From positions 62,001 through 126,000 of the forward strand of contig VUYV01000146.1 of the NCBI GenBank assembly GCA_008711295.1: 64,000 nt of DNA, in the 5' to 3' direction. Position numbers and translations under genes: made by a program. The notes under the pieces were generated by a model that was not told where the DNA came from, did not search any database, and was given only the letters and a program-made list of their open reading frames with translations. Of this stretch, positions 48,501-62,664 are shown piece by piece. Origin of the DNA: Anarhynchus alexandrinus. Its lineage: Eukaryota > Chordata > Aves > Charadriiformes > Charadriidae. Within the stretch, counting starts at the first letter, position 1, and each line of letters opens with the position of its first letter.

Positions 48501-51500
48501 AGACAAGGCTTGAATAAAAAACTGATGGAAGGTGAGAGGGATAATAACCTTCAAGGGAGCAATATGGACTGGCAAGCAAACAGCAAGGTTGTCAACAAAG
48601 ACAGGGGATCCCAAGGCAAGGCAGAGAGTCAAGAAGTTAGGTACTCAGGGACGGAAAATACAAGTTGGTCACAACACACATATGATTTTTAGGAAAGGCT
48701 GGCAGACTTTCTCGCATGGTATTATTATTGTTTAACTTTTTTTAAAAAAAAAAAAGAAAATAACTCGTATTTCCTGTAAGGCTAAGTTGTTCGTATTTAA
48801 AAAATATTGTCTAGCCACATGCACTTTTTTCAATAATCCAAAAGGCTCTTTTCAATTGTAAAATACTTCTGTTAAATAGTATGCCCATCAGTTCGAACTT
48901 CTTCCATTGGGTAAAACATAAACATAATCCAAGCTGAGCTGCTTTTATATAATGCTTTCCTGCCAATTGCCATTTTAGATTTTTCTGAGAGACCAGGGAG
49001 TTATGTTATGCTTTAAGGGGATGAGTTCTGTTGCTCTAGAAAGCTAAATGAAAAGTAAAGCACACAAAAAGTAAAAATGTCCAAGGTAGTTGATATAAAT
49101 TAGTGCAAGCAGAATATGAAGGCTCAAGCCTTTGGGGGACCTATGGGAAACAAAAACTCTCCCAGCAAGTGAGTATGAGCAAACAGCAACAGCACAATGG
49201 GAAATAGTGTCTCTCATCATCAACGAAGGTTTCTGAAACCATAAATCCACAAAAAAACACCTCTTCTCAGTTGACTTTCTGCTACTTCCAGCGCTCATCT
49301 TCCTACCCTTATCTTTCCTATTCTCCTTCCTTCCCTCAGGGCAGGATGTGCAGACATACCTAAGCTGGCTAGTAACATAGATAAACTAGTTAACAGCTGG
49401 GCAATCAAGTCATAGGGCACATCCGCATGACGTTTTACAGGAAGTTATGAAATCACCTGCCCTAAACTCCAGAGCTGTCCCGGCAAGAGCCACCCCCAGC
49501 CTGGGCGATGACCCCAGCATGACAGTAAATATTTGCAGTCTTGAGTGTGCTTGTACGAACCACTGATGCCTGTGCCGCTGAGTCTTCCGTGTTCAAAGCA
49601 TCAGTCACAGTCAGGTCCAGCATGTGCCCAAGCCCCTTTCCTTTCCTCTTTTTTTTTTTTTTCTTGTATTCATTCCTACACCTTCTAAAACACTGCTATA
49701 TTAGGAAGTTTTAAAGAAATACCAAGGTCAGCTTATCCTCCGCAGCCGTCACCTTCCCTTGCAGAAAGGAATGATATCAAGTATTTGCAGTGCTGCCTCA
49801 GCCCCCACCCGGCTCCCACCTCCAGCATGGGGAACTTTGAGTTTCAAATCCGTCTCACTGAGCAGGTCACCAAACACAAAATATGCTTGTTATCTTTCTT
49901 TCCAGTAATCAGAGGAACTTGGGCAAAATTAAACAGCAAGCAAACAAGCAAATCCCCAAATACTCTAATGGCTGCGGGAAGGAGAGGTTATGATTTAAGT
50001 GCTTGGCTTGCATAGTACTACCAAGTGGCAGTCTCCATTCAACTTTAAATTTGCCTCATTTTACCCTAGCAAGGTTGCAGAGCGAAGCAGCTGGGGTAGT
50101 TGAGAGCCACGGCAGGTGACTTGTGAGACCGACCAGAGCACTATTTAACTGAGCAATGTTGAAATGCACCGGCAGCTCCTTGCTTCAGTATGCAATGGGA
50201 TTTCTCAAGGGACTGGTTGAACTGGTTGCAATGGCTGCTTTACATAAGCAGAGCGGTGAGAACCGATTACAGTAACACCGAAAATTTGTCCGAAAGTGTG
50301 GATTTATTTTGTGTTTGACCATGCAAAATGATTCCCTTTTCAGAAACTGTTCTGCTCCTAGAGCATGTTCAAGCACATCTACTACACTTAATGGCAAAGT
50401 TAAGCTAGACAGTAACTTTCTCCTGTGGCTCCTCAGAAAAATTGCAAGCAATTGTCCAAGTACAGGTTCAGCCAGGGTGTGTGCAAACCTGACACAGAGA
50501 GCAAAGGTGTTTGGGCATAGCTGAGGGCTTATTTTGGTCTGGAGCGTGGCTATTAACAACAAAAAGCATGATAAGAATGCCGTCAGAGTTCAGCGTCCTT
50601 GGCTAAGTATACAGTACTGAGAGTTAATAAAAACACATCCTTACACATGGCAAAATGTAAATACACATCAGCCTCCATAAAAGCATTGTAATAATCTAAT
50701 AACTATGATAATTTAATAAGTTTAGAGTGTATCAAAGCTTTACAGTCATCCCAAACTTGCAGGTCGCGTTACAGGTAGCATCACCGCTGGCTAGCTGACC
50801 TGGGACTCAGGGGAACATACACAGAAGTGGGAGGAATTCAAGATGAAATTCAAAGCCTGCATCCATACAGATACTTTTTTTTTTTTAATCTGTAATGTAG
50901 TTATTCTGCAACACCAAATTTCCACAGTCTGTAAATTATTTCAAATTATGCAAGTTTAGACTGTATTTCTGCAAAACTCATGAGATATTGTTGCCATCTC
51001 ATTAACTAAATATTTTGCTGTGCAATGTGAATGTAGTCGAAGAATGAATTATTGAGCAGTTACCATGACTGAATGACCTTTTTGTGATTTACCACACAAT
51101 AATTTAGAAACTGTAGCTCCTGTTAAATTCAATTATTTCCCCTGTAGCTTTTAACTAAGAATGGCTTTTAAAGGTGCTGCACTTCTCTAACATTCAAATT
51201 ACTTTCCCTCTGCTTTGGAAGAATTAAAAGAATTTAGAGGCTGGATGTTAAGCGTTATTTGAGGATTAAACAAAAGCATTAAAAACATTAAAGGTAAACA
51301 GCAGAAACTAGAGATGGACAGCGAATAAGCTGAAGAAGAAATACTTGGTTTAGCTGTCACATGCACCTGATCATCCTGGAATACTTTTAACTGTCTTTGG
51401 GGTGGGTTTTCTTTTTCCAGTTATACCGCTAAAACAGACATGTGAGATTAGCATTAAAGTTTAATTAGAAGTATTTTTTAATGAATACTGAAAGTATTAG

Positions 51501-51678
51501 CAACAGAAATTTTCCTGCTGTTGTGCATAACAAATGCACAGCTGAATTCCTGCTCATTGTTTCAAAAACTCTGAACAGTCATTATGGAAACTTAGAAGCA
51601 TTGCTAGGAAAATATGGATTTGGACAGGAGTGGTATGTCCACTGGGTAAATCAGGACCAATTCTGTCATTTTAAAAAG

Positions 51679-51981
51679 TGTGTGTGTGTATATATATACT
51701 TATATAGTATATTATATATTATATTATGCATTACATAATATATAATACAATATGATATAATATAAACAATACGTTATATAATATATCACACATTATATAT
51801 CATATAATGTATAATATATTATGTAACATATATAATATAGCCCATATTTTATATATCATATATTATATAATAAATTATACGTTATGTATCATCTATCATG
51901 TAATGTATATGTTATATTATGTAATATACATTATATATTATATAGTATTATATATTTATTTTGTTATATTATATATATTAA
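51679..51981. repeat. AT-rich low-complexity tract, degenerate (TATA)n microsatellite with a short (GT)n start
   Basis: About 300 bases made almost wholly of TA, TAT and ATA steps after GTGTGTGTGTATATATATAC. It contains many overlapping short palindromes and no stable coding frame. A decayed dinucleotide microsatellite is the simplest reading. Confidence 0.92.
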
Positions 51982-53228
51982 ATCTCTCTTAATATCTCCT
52001 TAACAGTTGCCTATATTAGAATTGTTCAGAAATGTATAGGATCTACTTTTTTCAGCATGCTTCTTTTACTGGGCCAGTCTTTCTGAGAATTCAAGGGCTT
52101 TTCTGTTCTGGCTAAATCAACTTCAGGAGCAGTACAGGAACTGCACGCACTATCACGACAGACACAGTGGGTGCCTTCACACAAAGCTCATCCCCTCAAT
52201 GCTTTACCATGGGAATAGGTTGTGAGCAAAAGGGAAATAAAAGATTTTGAAGACAAGACCTAAAGCACAAAAGTAACTTGCTTTCTGCCTTTCAGGAATT
52301 GCAAGGATATTGTGTCCTGATTGTAACGGCTGGCTAGGAGAGCTTCTGCTTTGGTCTATTCTGTAAAACTAACTTCCACATAAGTTGTTCTCTTTGGGGC
52401 TGAAAAGATGGGCTGGTGTAGAAGGTGGTTGTTACTGTTCAAACAGGTCGAAGAAATTTCGGAAAAGGTTGTAAACAATGTGCATCCCACCCAAAGTTTT
52501 TTATTTAAACTTCATATATGATGGATGAGAAAACCCCCTGGGCAAATGCCATGGTATTTAAGCCACAATCTGATGGCTATTTCTATAATGTGTGGTAGGC
52601 TTAATAAGTCACTTTAGCCCATGGTTGATGATAAAGAGGTACTGAAAGCAAATAAGCAGTTGTGCAGTATTTTTACAGAAGGGTTTCTAGTTTATACAGG
52701 AGGTGCTCCTGGCACTCGGACAACTTTGAGCCAACCTACAGCATGCCTAAATTCCATCAACACCCAAGCTGCGACCCGTGAGATTCTCTCATCAGTTTGG
52801 CTTCTGCTCCTAAATTGTACAGCCACTTATACTGTAACATCACAGAGTTGCTCGGCAGCATATTTGGGCTGAATTCCCATCAGAAGTCAAAGGGCTGTGC
52901 GTGCTGCTTGCAGGACTGGATATGCTAGGCTTGCCTAGACACACCAAACCCTGCCAGCACAGTACAGCTGTGAGAGGCATTGCACCATACGTATATTCCC
53001 TGGTTGACGTATTAAACTGGGAAGCCAGGTAAGATGCTCTCTTGCTAGCCGACATCCTAACCACAGGGAGTTGAAGAGGGCAGGGTGTGTAGTGGGTGGA
53101 GATTGCACTCGAGATCTCAAAGAAAAAGTCACCATAACTCTGACGTGTGACCAAAGCAGAGTATTTCTCTCTATTTCCATTCTGTAAAATGACTTAAACA
53201 TTTTGGCTAAAACTAAAATGATCTCTCT

Positions 53229-53366
53229 CTGTAAGTGCTTGTATATGTGAATATATTGTGTGCATGCATGTGTCTGCATATATATAAAGAACATACGTGT
53301 GTGTGCGTATACACGTGTGAACATTTTTGCATGTGTGCACATGCATATATAAAGATACATGTATAC
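53229..53366. repeat. Alternating purine-pyrimidine (TG/CA/TA) tract
   Basis: Interrupted runs such as TGTGTGCATGCATGTGTCTGC, ATACGTGTGTGTGCGTATACACGTGTG and GCATGTGTGCACATGC alternate purine and pyrimidine for long stretches, a composition that favours Z-DNA. It produces overlapping open frames on both strands that have no recognisable protein. Confidence 0.8.
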
Positions 53367-53812
53367 AAAATTTGGACAAAGAATGGACAATTTCAGCCAA
53401 TTACTTATAAGCAGCTGATCTCCTCTCCTAACCAAAAGTGACATGCCATCTTCACCAGCAACGTAAAAAACACTTTGTGGAACAGTGTTCTGGAGACTGC
53501 GATATTCCCACTACACACCATCAAAACCAGTCTTTGCCCCGACAGAAGTTACAATGCAGGCAAGTCTTGCCCAGGTTAAAAAGATTACCCACAGACTTTT
53601 GGTTTTCTTAGCACAGTTGAGTTTTACTTTTAAAGTTGTTAGGAATATCTAAAGTCAGTACTTTGCTATGTAAGTCCTATTGCTTCATTTAAGCCAGACT
53701 ACACTTTAAATTGCTGCTGATCCAATCTGTTTCTCATTGTATAGCCAGCTGCATACTTAGCACGGTCCTGTGCTAAGGTAGTTGTAGGCATTTTTGCTCT
53801 GTATGCATCTAT

Positions 53813-53948
53813 AAACTACAGTTAAACATAGTGTGGTGTGATGAAGTGACAATGAGTTGCCAACACAAGCAAGAGACACCAAACTACAGTTAAACATAGT
53901 GTGGTGTGATGAAGTGACAATGAGTTGCCAACACAAGCAAGAGACACC
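53813..53948 (+). repeat. Perfect tandem duplication, 2 x 68 bp
   Basis: The unit starting AAACTACAGTTAAACATAG spans 53813-53880 and is repeated without change at 53881-53948. The match stops at both ends. It is the second perfect two-copy duplication in the downstream region. Confidence 0.96.
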
Positions 53949-56820
53949 GGCAAAACGCCTCTCACCCAGCTCTGGATTCCACCCAGAGAAGTTTCCTGTG
54001 GGTCTGGGAAAACTGTTTATTTCTTCCAGACAACTGCAACCAAAAAGGGATCGTCACTTATTTTCCAAACAGGGTATATTGAAAAGCCTCTAGCTCATAT
54101 CAGTGAAGCTAGGAAAGGTGGAAGAGGGTTGCAGAATGGCCCGTGGGTTGGATTTTCTGCTTGTCCCCTGCAGCACACGATGAGCTGGAAACACCTGGCA
54201 CTGATGCAAATTCATTCTGAAGGCAAATATTTGCTGTGCAGACTACTTGCAGGGGGAGCAGAAATTCTTGCTACGGGGTGCCAGATCAGTGCATTAACCA
54301 AAGGAGAGGAAGGACTTCATTATTCCTTTTATCACAGAAGAAGTTCAATAATGTACTTCCAGGATATCCCCATGCAATAATAATTAAAAAAAAAAAAAAA
54401 AGAAAAATCTCGTTTTACTCTGTGCTTACTTAATATGGTAAGTATTCAGGTACGCTGAGTGGATCTGCACGGAGATTATGCTCTGAGGGAATTAAACCAC
54501 AAAGTCTCCCACTTTTCTCTGTGGAAGTGCATATTGCAAAATACAGATATATTATTTGCATCTGATTGACAGCTTGCTATTAGAAGAAAGAGATGGAAGT
54601 CAGCCCATGTTTGCCTTTCACTGCTGACTGTCTTCCTATTTATTTTCATCTATTCCTGTGTGACATAAGGACTGAAAAATACTTTGAAAAAATTTGTTAT
54701 GGATAAATACACGTGTGCGCATCCATGTCTGTGAGTGTAAAATACCCTAGTCTTTTCCTGCATCTAGAATGAGAAATAATTGTCCTATAGGTAACTTCTT
54801 AATGTATTTTTAAAATGTTACTGATAATTTGTTTTTACTTTACACTGCATCTTAGGAAGCAATTCTTGTACCAGATGTGCTACTGAAAGTATTATTTCTG
54901 GATAATCAGGAAAAAAAGCCCACAGCTTTACTAGTTTGCATAAAATCAAAAGCAGGTTTTCCCAGATAGGAAGGAACATGAACCTACGGACAAAAAAAAA
55001 CCCCAAACCCTTGTATAGCTGCCTAACAGTTGTAGGGGACAGGTCTCCAGACAGAAACGGCTTCAGGAGGAGACGGTGAAGGAATATCTGCAGAGCTGGT
55101 CCTGCCCACAGCCAGCAACTTTCGGAACAGAATATTCCCAACAAAGTAGCTGGTATCTTCTTCACTGGACACATACTTGAACTAACTACTTCCATTTCCA
55201 AGTGTTTGTATTTTAAATTATGACTGAAATGAAATGACAAGTAAACATGAAGTACAGAGAATGGAAATTATTCTGCTGCTTTAATGGAGCACTGGCTCAT
55301 GATTTTTTAACAAGGTACACTTTCTGACAGCATTTTAAGTTTAGTGACTTTGATTCACTCCTATCTCCATGCCAACAGGAAGACTTTTAGTCTATTACTT
55401 TCACCAGAACATTTCCAGTTGCTTCCCTTCCTGCGTTGGTGTCTGGAAAGTGAGACAAAGAAAGAAGACTGCTGGTATCCAGTTGTGCATCACAGAGAAG
55501 CTCTACCTGGTTTAAGGTGTTGAAGTCAACAGCTAATGATCTTCAGGCTGCATGAATGTATTCTCTTTAAAATAATGATACTGAGGATGACAGGTTTGGT
55601 TTAATTTTAAAAGATGTAAAGATTTTATGTTCCAAAATATTTTGCTAACAGCAAAATCATTATATAAAAAGTTTTTGCATAGTTCTTTAATTAATAACTG
55701 TGCAGGTACTCATGTTATATAAACTTAAGGAGCAGTGATTCTGGAACAAATTAACTGCAAAAATTAAAACTAATAGTTTTGTTTTCTGTTCCGAAATACA
55801 ACTAAAATATGAACATAGCAATTTCTAGAGCACCTGGAAAGAAACTTAAGGAATTGAAGGCTCTGTGATACACAATGTGACCAGCAAGAGCCTTCATTGT
55901 ACTCAAACCGGGGCATGTTCATTTCTTTTAGCACCTTCTGGTGCACTGAGCATATCAAGGACTAGACGTACCTGACTTGCGTAATAGACTGGATGAATAA
56001 GCTATATTATTTGCTAGGCAAATGTATTTCAAAGTCTTTGTGTGGTAAAGATAATTTTTTTTTTTTTAATTGGAGAGCTTGGGGGTTGTGCAGCGTGGGT
56101 TTTTTTTTCTCTTTTTGGTTTTATTTTTTTTTAGAAGTGTCGGGAGACATGCTTATGTCCAAAAGATTTTCCATACTGAGAAGAACCGAACTGAATTATT
56201 ACTCGGTGAGATAACACTATAGTTTCATTGAATTCTTTAAAAAACATTTCCATGAAAATGATAGCTGAAATTACTTATTTAACCTGGCATTTATTTAAAT
56301 TGTTTAAAGCATTAATTTGTTCTCTGCTCTATAAGCATTGTCATTTTTTTTTCTTTAGGATCAGCTTCATAGTGAGTTATAACATATGCCATTAGAACTG
56401 GGGAATTGGAAAGGCCACTGTTAGATCTAGTGAGACCTCAAGAATGAGAATAATTTTGCCAAATGGAATACCTGCCCTCTCCCCAGGCCCATTCATTCGA
56501 GGAGCTTCCCAGATCTAATAAAACAGATGTGTATACCAGGTTGTCGTCTATGATAGATCACAACTCACCATGTATATCAGTGCAATCTCTTCTGTTTAGC
56601 CAGACTTGAACTAGAAACACTACATGTCTGAAAAAGCTGGCACGTAGCTGGACCTAAGACATTACCAATGTCTGAAGTACTGCTCTGGGGCACAGACGTT
56701 CAGAGTCAGTCTAGGTTCATGTCTGTGGACTTTTTCACCTCGTTAAAAATGGTCATTTGACTTCCCATTGTCAACTGGGGAAATAGTACTATGCCTGCTG
56801 TAAAGCTTAAGCATCATCCG

Positions 56821-56840
56821 GGCAGGGCAGGGCAGGGCAG
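56821..56840 (+). repeat. (GGCAG)4 microsatellite
   Basis: Four exact copies of GGCAG followed by GAAAGGGAAAGGG. Confidence 0.95.
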
Positions 56841-59838
56841 GAAAGGGAAAGGGTTTGTTTGCAAACCTTTTAAAACATGAGCTCATTGAAATGTTAACAT
56901 CTATGTGGAAACAGCCAAGAACGGATCAATCTGGGCTTGTGTCTTGAAGAAGCCAGCTGTGGCCTTCCCAGTAAGCGGTAGCGTATCTTCATGGGGACAC
57001 AAATGCTAATGAAAAATTGTATGAAACATATATATGTATATAAAATCTTTAGGATCTTGGTATTTCCATGTTAACTTTTATTTGTAGTTGTAACATTACT
57101 TTTATTTCTATTCGTAACATTCCAAAGAGAGGGAGCAAAACCAAACCCATAACATCTAACCCATGGACTAAATCCTGCCAGGGCTTAGAGCTGCAGTCAA
57201 ATTGCTCTTCCCTGAGATAGTCCTGCTGTCACATACTTCACTGGAGCTGAGCGCTGTCCAGAAGAGTATTCGGGTTTGATTTATCCCTTGCCAGCACAGT
57301 ATCTGTCGCTGTAGTGCGAGGCCGACAATCACAGCCTGCCCCGCATTGCCTAGGCATGTTAGCATCCCCGGCATCTGCCCTGCTTGGGATACTTGGGTCA
57401 TTACAAAACACTCTTGCCAGAAAAAACAAGCATCCCAGAACAGGTATCAGGTTTATCTTCATAGCTGATGGATCACATAAAGCTTATTCTAATTATTTTT
57501 CATTACTAAATCACAGCAAATGCAGCAATCACTGTGAAAGATAAAACCAGGCCAGTACCTTACAGGTGAATAATTCAGTTTCTTTGAGCATCTTTTGTAG
57601 TATTTTCTAAGCATGACTTGAATTGATTTAAGGTAACCCCAAGCAGTAAATTTGTTCTTCCTGCTCTACAGTGAGTCTGATTAGAAAGCCAGTTCAAATT
57701 AAGAGGGCTCTATTCTGATGTGTTCCTCTCTATTCACTCTCACCTCTTGCAATCCCAGTCCTCCAGAACAGTTTAATCAGCTCAGGTTGTACCTGCTTCT
57801 GCTGTCCACTCTACCTCTGCTAAGACCTAACGAACGTGTCATTGCTGAGTAGCAAGATTACAACCTTGGAGGTGAACTCCCCCGCCTCTTACCCTCCTCC
57901 TCCTCAGGTAGGCTTCACACAGGTCCCTGCTGAACCCTGGAAAGGCGACAGCTCTTCTCACCATCACAGGCAGATGAGTCCTCAACACGCCTTCCTGCTT
58001 CCATACTGGTCTCTTTCCTGCTGCTGCCACTCACCCTTATCCAGGCCTCCATCCTGCTGACATCAGGCACCATGGCCCAAAATGCTGCCCAGCAGCAGCA
58101 GAGCGAGAAGATTCAGCATCTGCTTTTGGCTACAGCCCAAGCCAACCACCCCACTTCTCTGGACCTTGCTTCTGCCATTCATAAATAGACATAGTCTTTT
58201 CACCATATTTTTGGATCTGGGAAGGAATTTGAAAGAGTTACAGGCAGTGGCAAAAGAGGTCATTGCGTATGCATAAACTTAATCTAGCCTTCAGATGATA
58301 TGGAGCTAAACTGAAAATAGGCCCAGCCACATCCTTACTAGCTTCTGCCATGTTACTTTAGCTTCTGTAATGATACCTCCGCAGGAATGCAAGCTGAAAC
58401 AGAGCTTAGAATCGAGACACCCTATGAAAATTTGGGCATGCTGCATTCAAAATGATTTGCCTGTTTGTATTTTGTAAAGCTACCCATAGAGCCACTGCAC
58501 TAGATGAGATTAAAAAACCCAAGACTGACCCGTGATTAACGAACAGAGTCGAAGGCTGGAACCCCCAGATTTGAATGACTGCTCTCCCAGGTTTTCTATG
58601 CAACTTGAGCAAGCTCTTGCAGATGAACATTTCAAAACTGATTGCCTAACGTTAGCCACTCTAATAAAGTTGGTCTGTTTGCCAGAGCCACTGAGTCTGG
58701 TTGATGCTTTTAAGCTGTGCAAAGGCTGCAGGGATCTCCATATCTCTGAAAATCAGCCTGCTGTTTTTCTTTTAGGTTACTAAATTGAGATATAGCTGAG
58801 TACAATTAGAAATTCAGCTTTCTAAACTTTTTTCTCTGTTTGTTTCAATGAAATTTGCTGTGAGAAATCTTATGTAAGCATATAGAGTCCAAGTCCAGGA
58901 GTAGAATTTTTTTCTGTGTGTTTAACTGTAAAACGTAGCTGTGGGTATTAACCTGATTCACCAAAGGCATCAATAAGCACATCCACTACATTTTGTATAA
59001 TGCTTATCTTCCGTTTGAGGTTCTCTGAGATCAAAGAATTTTTGATCAATTGAAACTATCCCCTGAGCCTAGCCTTCACACCAATGATAACTTCTCTTTT
59101 TCATGTTCCAAGGATTGTCTTTCAGACTTTGAAGTTAACCTGAACATTTTCTGTCATGTTCTGAGTGGTATCATTCATGATTCTCAAAGGTAAAGCTCCT
59201 GGGATAAAACAGACAGAACAGAAGTAAAAGAAGTTTGGGAGGATAAGAGGCAGTAAAAAGAAAGTCACTGGAAAAGAGAAATACAAGTGAGTAAAAGTGC
59301 AAAAGACTAATACCAAATTCCATAAGAGAAAGAAAGTATCAGGGAGGAAATGTTTGGGAATGAAAAATATCCAGGAAATCAATGAGAAATGTCCAGCAAC
59401 ACTTTTGCTGGTTGCTTTTGTTTGGGGTTTTTTGTTGTGTTTTTTTTNGGAAATTTTTTTTGGCCTTTTAAAAAGTTTTGGATTAAAAGTTGTGAAAAAA
59501 GCCCAACATTGGAGGACATGATAAAGAAAGATTATTAAAGACAAAAGAAAATGGAGAGAAGGGAAAAAGAAAATTTATATGGTGACTTTGATTGCTTTTT
59601 AGTGATATGATAGAGGAAGTTACAAAGAAAGACATCAGCCTTTATTTAAAAAGGGCATGATTGCCACACAACTTAGCTGCAAAGGCTTTTGGACTCCTCA
59701 GGTTTTCATAGCAAAAATCCTTACTACTCAATACCGGTGAAGATTACAATACTGTAAAGTAATTGCAGCAGAATCTGTGATTACTGCGTAACAATAATCG
59801 AGCAACTTTTTTACAAGTCTTTTAAAATGCAGAAACAT

Positions 59839-59936
59839 AATATTAATATTTATTTCTATTAATTCAATATTTAGTATATATTTATAATATTAATATATTG
59901 TATAATATTTATATTAATAATTAACAAAATATTAAT
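59839..59936. repeat. AT-rich low-complexity tract with TAATATTAATAT-type repeats
   Basis: About 100 bases of AATATTAAT, TATTAATA and TTATATTAAT variants. No coding or structural RNA signal is visible. Confidence 0.85.
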
Positions 59937-62262
59937 GCAGAAACTGAGGTAAGATTCTAATTTTTCAGCTTATTCTGTTTCATACAGAAGTCCTTCCCTG
60001 GGCATATTTAACAGGCATAGCTTCACAGGCCAACAGTACCTATCCTGTTCTGTAGAAGAACTGCTCTTCCCATTCCTGGCTTTGATCCCATTTCCCAGAG
60101 CTAGAATGAGGTAGGAGAGCTGTGGGGCTTGAGCAGGTTCATTGCTGGGCAGAGGCAGTGGGGTTTACATCACTTCATTTCAGCAGCAGGAAGGAGAGGT
60201 GCCTTGTCCAAGCCTCTATACCCCGTCTACATTCAACTTTTGCTGGCAGTTTTTTCCCTTAAACTCCCAGTAACCGATGGCTAAAATGGAGGTCAGAAAA
60301 CATGGCCAGCTCATTGACAGCTGCAGAGCAGAGAACAAACTCAATTCACAAAGGAGCTGGGTTCCCCCTGAAACACATTTCTGCATCTGGAAATCTCTGT
60401 GCAGTCTGTGGTGTTTAAGTTCATAAATATTTGCTTTGCATCAATATTTAAACATAGAGGTAGCGAGCAGGTCCCACCACTATATTCGTTATTAAAAGGC
60501 CTGTGATTTTAAATACCAGCTCCCTGTCCACCTCTGTCCAGCTGGGAGTGTGCTACGGTTCAGGTGAGGAGACAATTATGTGTTACTTCAACATGTACCA
60601 TTCTCTGTGCTGCCTCCATCTACCAGTACATCGCTTGTTAATGTATATAATACATTTCTCCTCTGACTCAATGCTTTCAGTACTGAAGGTTTCTCTATTA
60701 TTTTTTTTCCCCCCAGAGCAAATCCTGTAGAGCTAGTAAGGAAATGAGCAAGAGGGGGGGAATCGGTTCGTGTAAGCTTTTGAAAAGAAATTTATCTATT
60801 TCAACTTGCAAATCAAAATTCAGGTAGTATTTTTAACAGCACGTCTGTACCTAACTTCTGTTTAAAGCAAGAGGGGTTAGGAACCTCTGTGCTTTGAGAA
60901 ATCTCCCTGTGTACTTGCCTTCATCTTTAGATATAAAAAATAGAATACTCAGACTGTCAGGGCCTCTTGCAGTTTTACTTACAAAAATAGTACCTCCCTA
61001 CAACATGGACACACTGTGAAGAGAATTGCACGTAATTATCACCAAAAAGTTCTGAGATTCTCTCTTGTGAGTGTCCTATAGAATAAACAGAATTGCTAAC
61101 ATGCCTGGTTAGTTGTAACTGGTGCAGTGCTCCTGCTGGTGGTGGCTTCAATCAGACCAGCTGATTCCTTTCTGTTAGACAACATTTTTGTAAAGACTTT
61201 TGGTATTTCACACTTCATAGAAATTCAGATCGCACCTGCTACAGGCGCTATGCATTTCACTCCTTCATTGATCAATTTTTCTCTGGCACACACCCCTAAG
61301 AGAAGTCAAGTCTTTTCAATCCATCATGAGCTGCTGTAAAAACTTGCTTTGTAGAAGATTGCACTTTCCACTCGCAACACTCAGAGCTGAAGAAAAAAGG
61401 CAACAGCTGTAAGGAGCACACTGCAAGCAAAGACTGTGCTCATCATAAAGTCATGGAAGAATAATCTCACAAAGCTTCCATGCTTTTTTTTTAAAGGATC
61501 ACATGTTCAAACTTTGAGCCGTAAATATTAGGCATTTCAATAAAGCGCCTTCAGTGCTGAATACCTACAGCATGCATGGAAACTTATATTTTCTCAGCAC
61601 CTCTAAAATCCAGTCTACCTGTAATTTGGCTGCACAAATAGAGTGTGATACACCTAACCCAGCTCTGAAAAGTTGTGCTGTGCTATACAATATATTTCCA
61701 GGTTAAAAGCGGGACATTTCCAAACCCTCCAGCTATACCGAAATAGAAGCTATGTTTGTTAAGATCCTGTTATTGAAAGATTCCTTACCTCTTCCTCCCC
61801 CTCAACCATTCCACCATCTTTGGAAGCACAGATGCCATCTGTTCTGGGCACCGCTGACTACCAATGGAGGAACATCAGTGCATTAATGACCTCTTCAACA
61901 AAAATATCCTGATAACCAGCTTATGGGAACGACAGAAAGGGCAGGAGCTGTCCAAACTTAATAGGGTAAAATCTGTAGGGGTCTTTAACTCCTACTTTTA
62001 ATTAAATTCTCAAAGTCTTAACAAGATGGAATGAGGCTAAGATGGGACAGTTACAGTAATTAGTTTCACAGAGCTCCTTAAATCCATAAAAAATGGACAG
62101 GTCATCACAAAATGGGAATCACTTGACTTCAAATGACCTTTTTAAGGGAGGTGACTATTACTTCAGAAAAAAAACCTGATATATGAATCACTCTATTAGA
62201 GGTTAGGATATTTTTACTGTTTATTTAATTAATTTAATCAGAAGTAAACTGAGAACAGATCA

Positions 62263-62302
62263 CTAACGGAGCTTTTAATGAACTAACGGAGGTTTTAATG
62301 AT
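62263..62302 (+). repeat. Short tandem duplication, 2 x 20 bp
   Basis: ACTAACGGAGCTTTTAATGA is followed directly by a copy with one change (AGC to AGG). Confidence 0.9.
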
Positions 62303-62664
62303 GGTGACTGAGTCACTTAAAAAGCAAATGAAAATTTCTGGCTCGTTAAAGATCAGTTTAACAAATATTAACTTGTAGTTCCTCCTCACAGTGTTAGTTT
62401 CTGACTAAAAATAGTTTCATTTTGAAACTCAGAGCCGTACATAACTGTACGTCAGAAAAATAAGGTGCTAGAATGTATCTTCACAACCTAAAAATATCTC
62501 TGTGTACTTTCTTCATTTGGACAACAATAGCTTTTCTGGAAATTTCTGGAGTAGTGTATACTCTACTGGTAAGCAGAGAATTGTAGTCTTCTGCTACTGA
62601 AAATAAATCTCAGTTGCATTTCCAATATTAAAGAACGGTATTCGGGACGTTTAAAATCAAATAG

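Larger units (their letters stand above)
31431..51678. other. Apparently intergenic DNA downstream of CNTNAP2, no gene recognised
   Basis: I see no exon with recognisable protein, no RNA gene and no intact mobile element. Named contents are the 47-bp duplication (32195-32288), a CR1 remnant (33317-33425), AATAAA signals at 36756 and 36816 that could mark an extended CNTNAP2 3' UTR, an unexplained 232-codon open frame on the minus strand (37765-38463), a C-rich tract (41381-41402) and the inverted-repeat element (42459-42571). The rest is unique-looking AT-rich sequence. Confidence 0.65.
51982..62664. other. Apparently intergenic DNA, no gene recognised
   Basis: No protein-coding or RNA gene is recognisable. 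Named contents are the alternating purine-pyrimidine tract (53229-53366), the 68-bp duplication (53813-53948), a poly-A run near 54386, (GGCAG)4 at 56821, one undetermined base (N) inside a T-run at 59448, an AT-rich tract (59839-59936) and a 2 x 20-bp duplication (62263-62302). Confidence 0.65.

Noticed and set aside
52935..53444. 169-codon minus-strand open frame
   Set aside because: Its middle is translated from the alternating GT/CA/TA tract, giving repetitive Tyr/His/Thr/Cys residues, which is a simple-repeat artefact.
31431..62664. Exons of the next gene (CUL1/EZH2 region expected beyond CNTNAP2 in other vertebrates)
   Set aside because: No open frame in this interval resembles cullin, EZH2 or any other protein I know. 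The neighbour must lie beyond the window.
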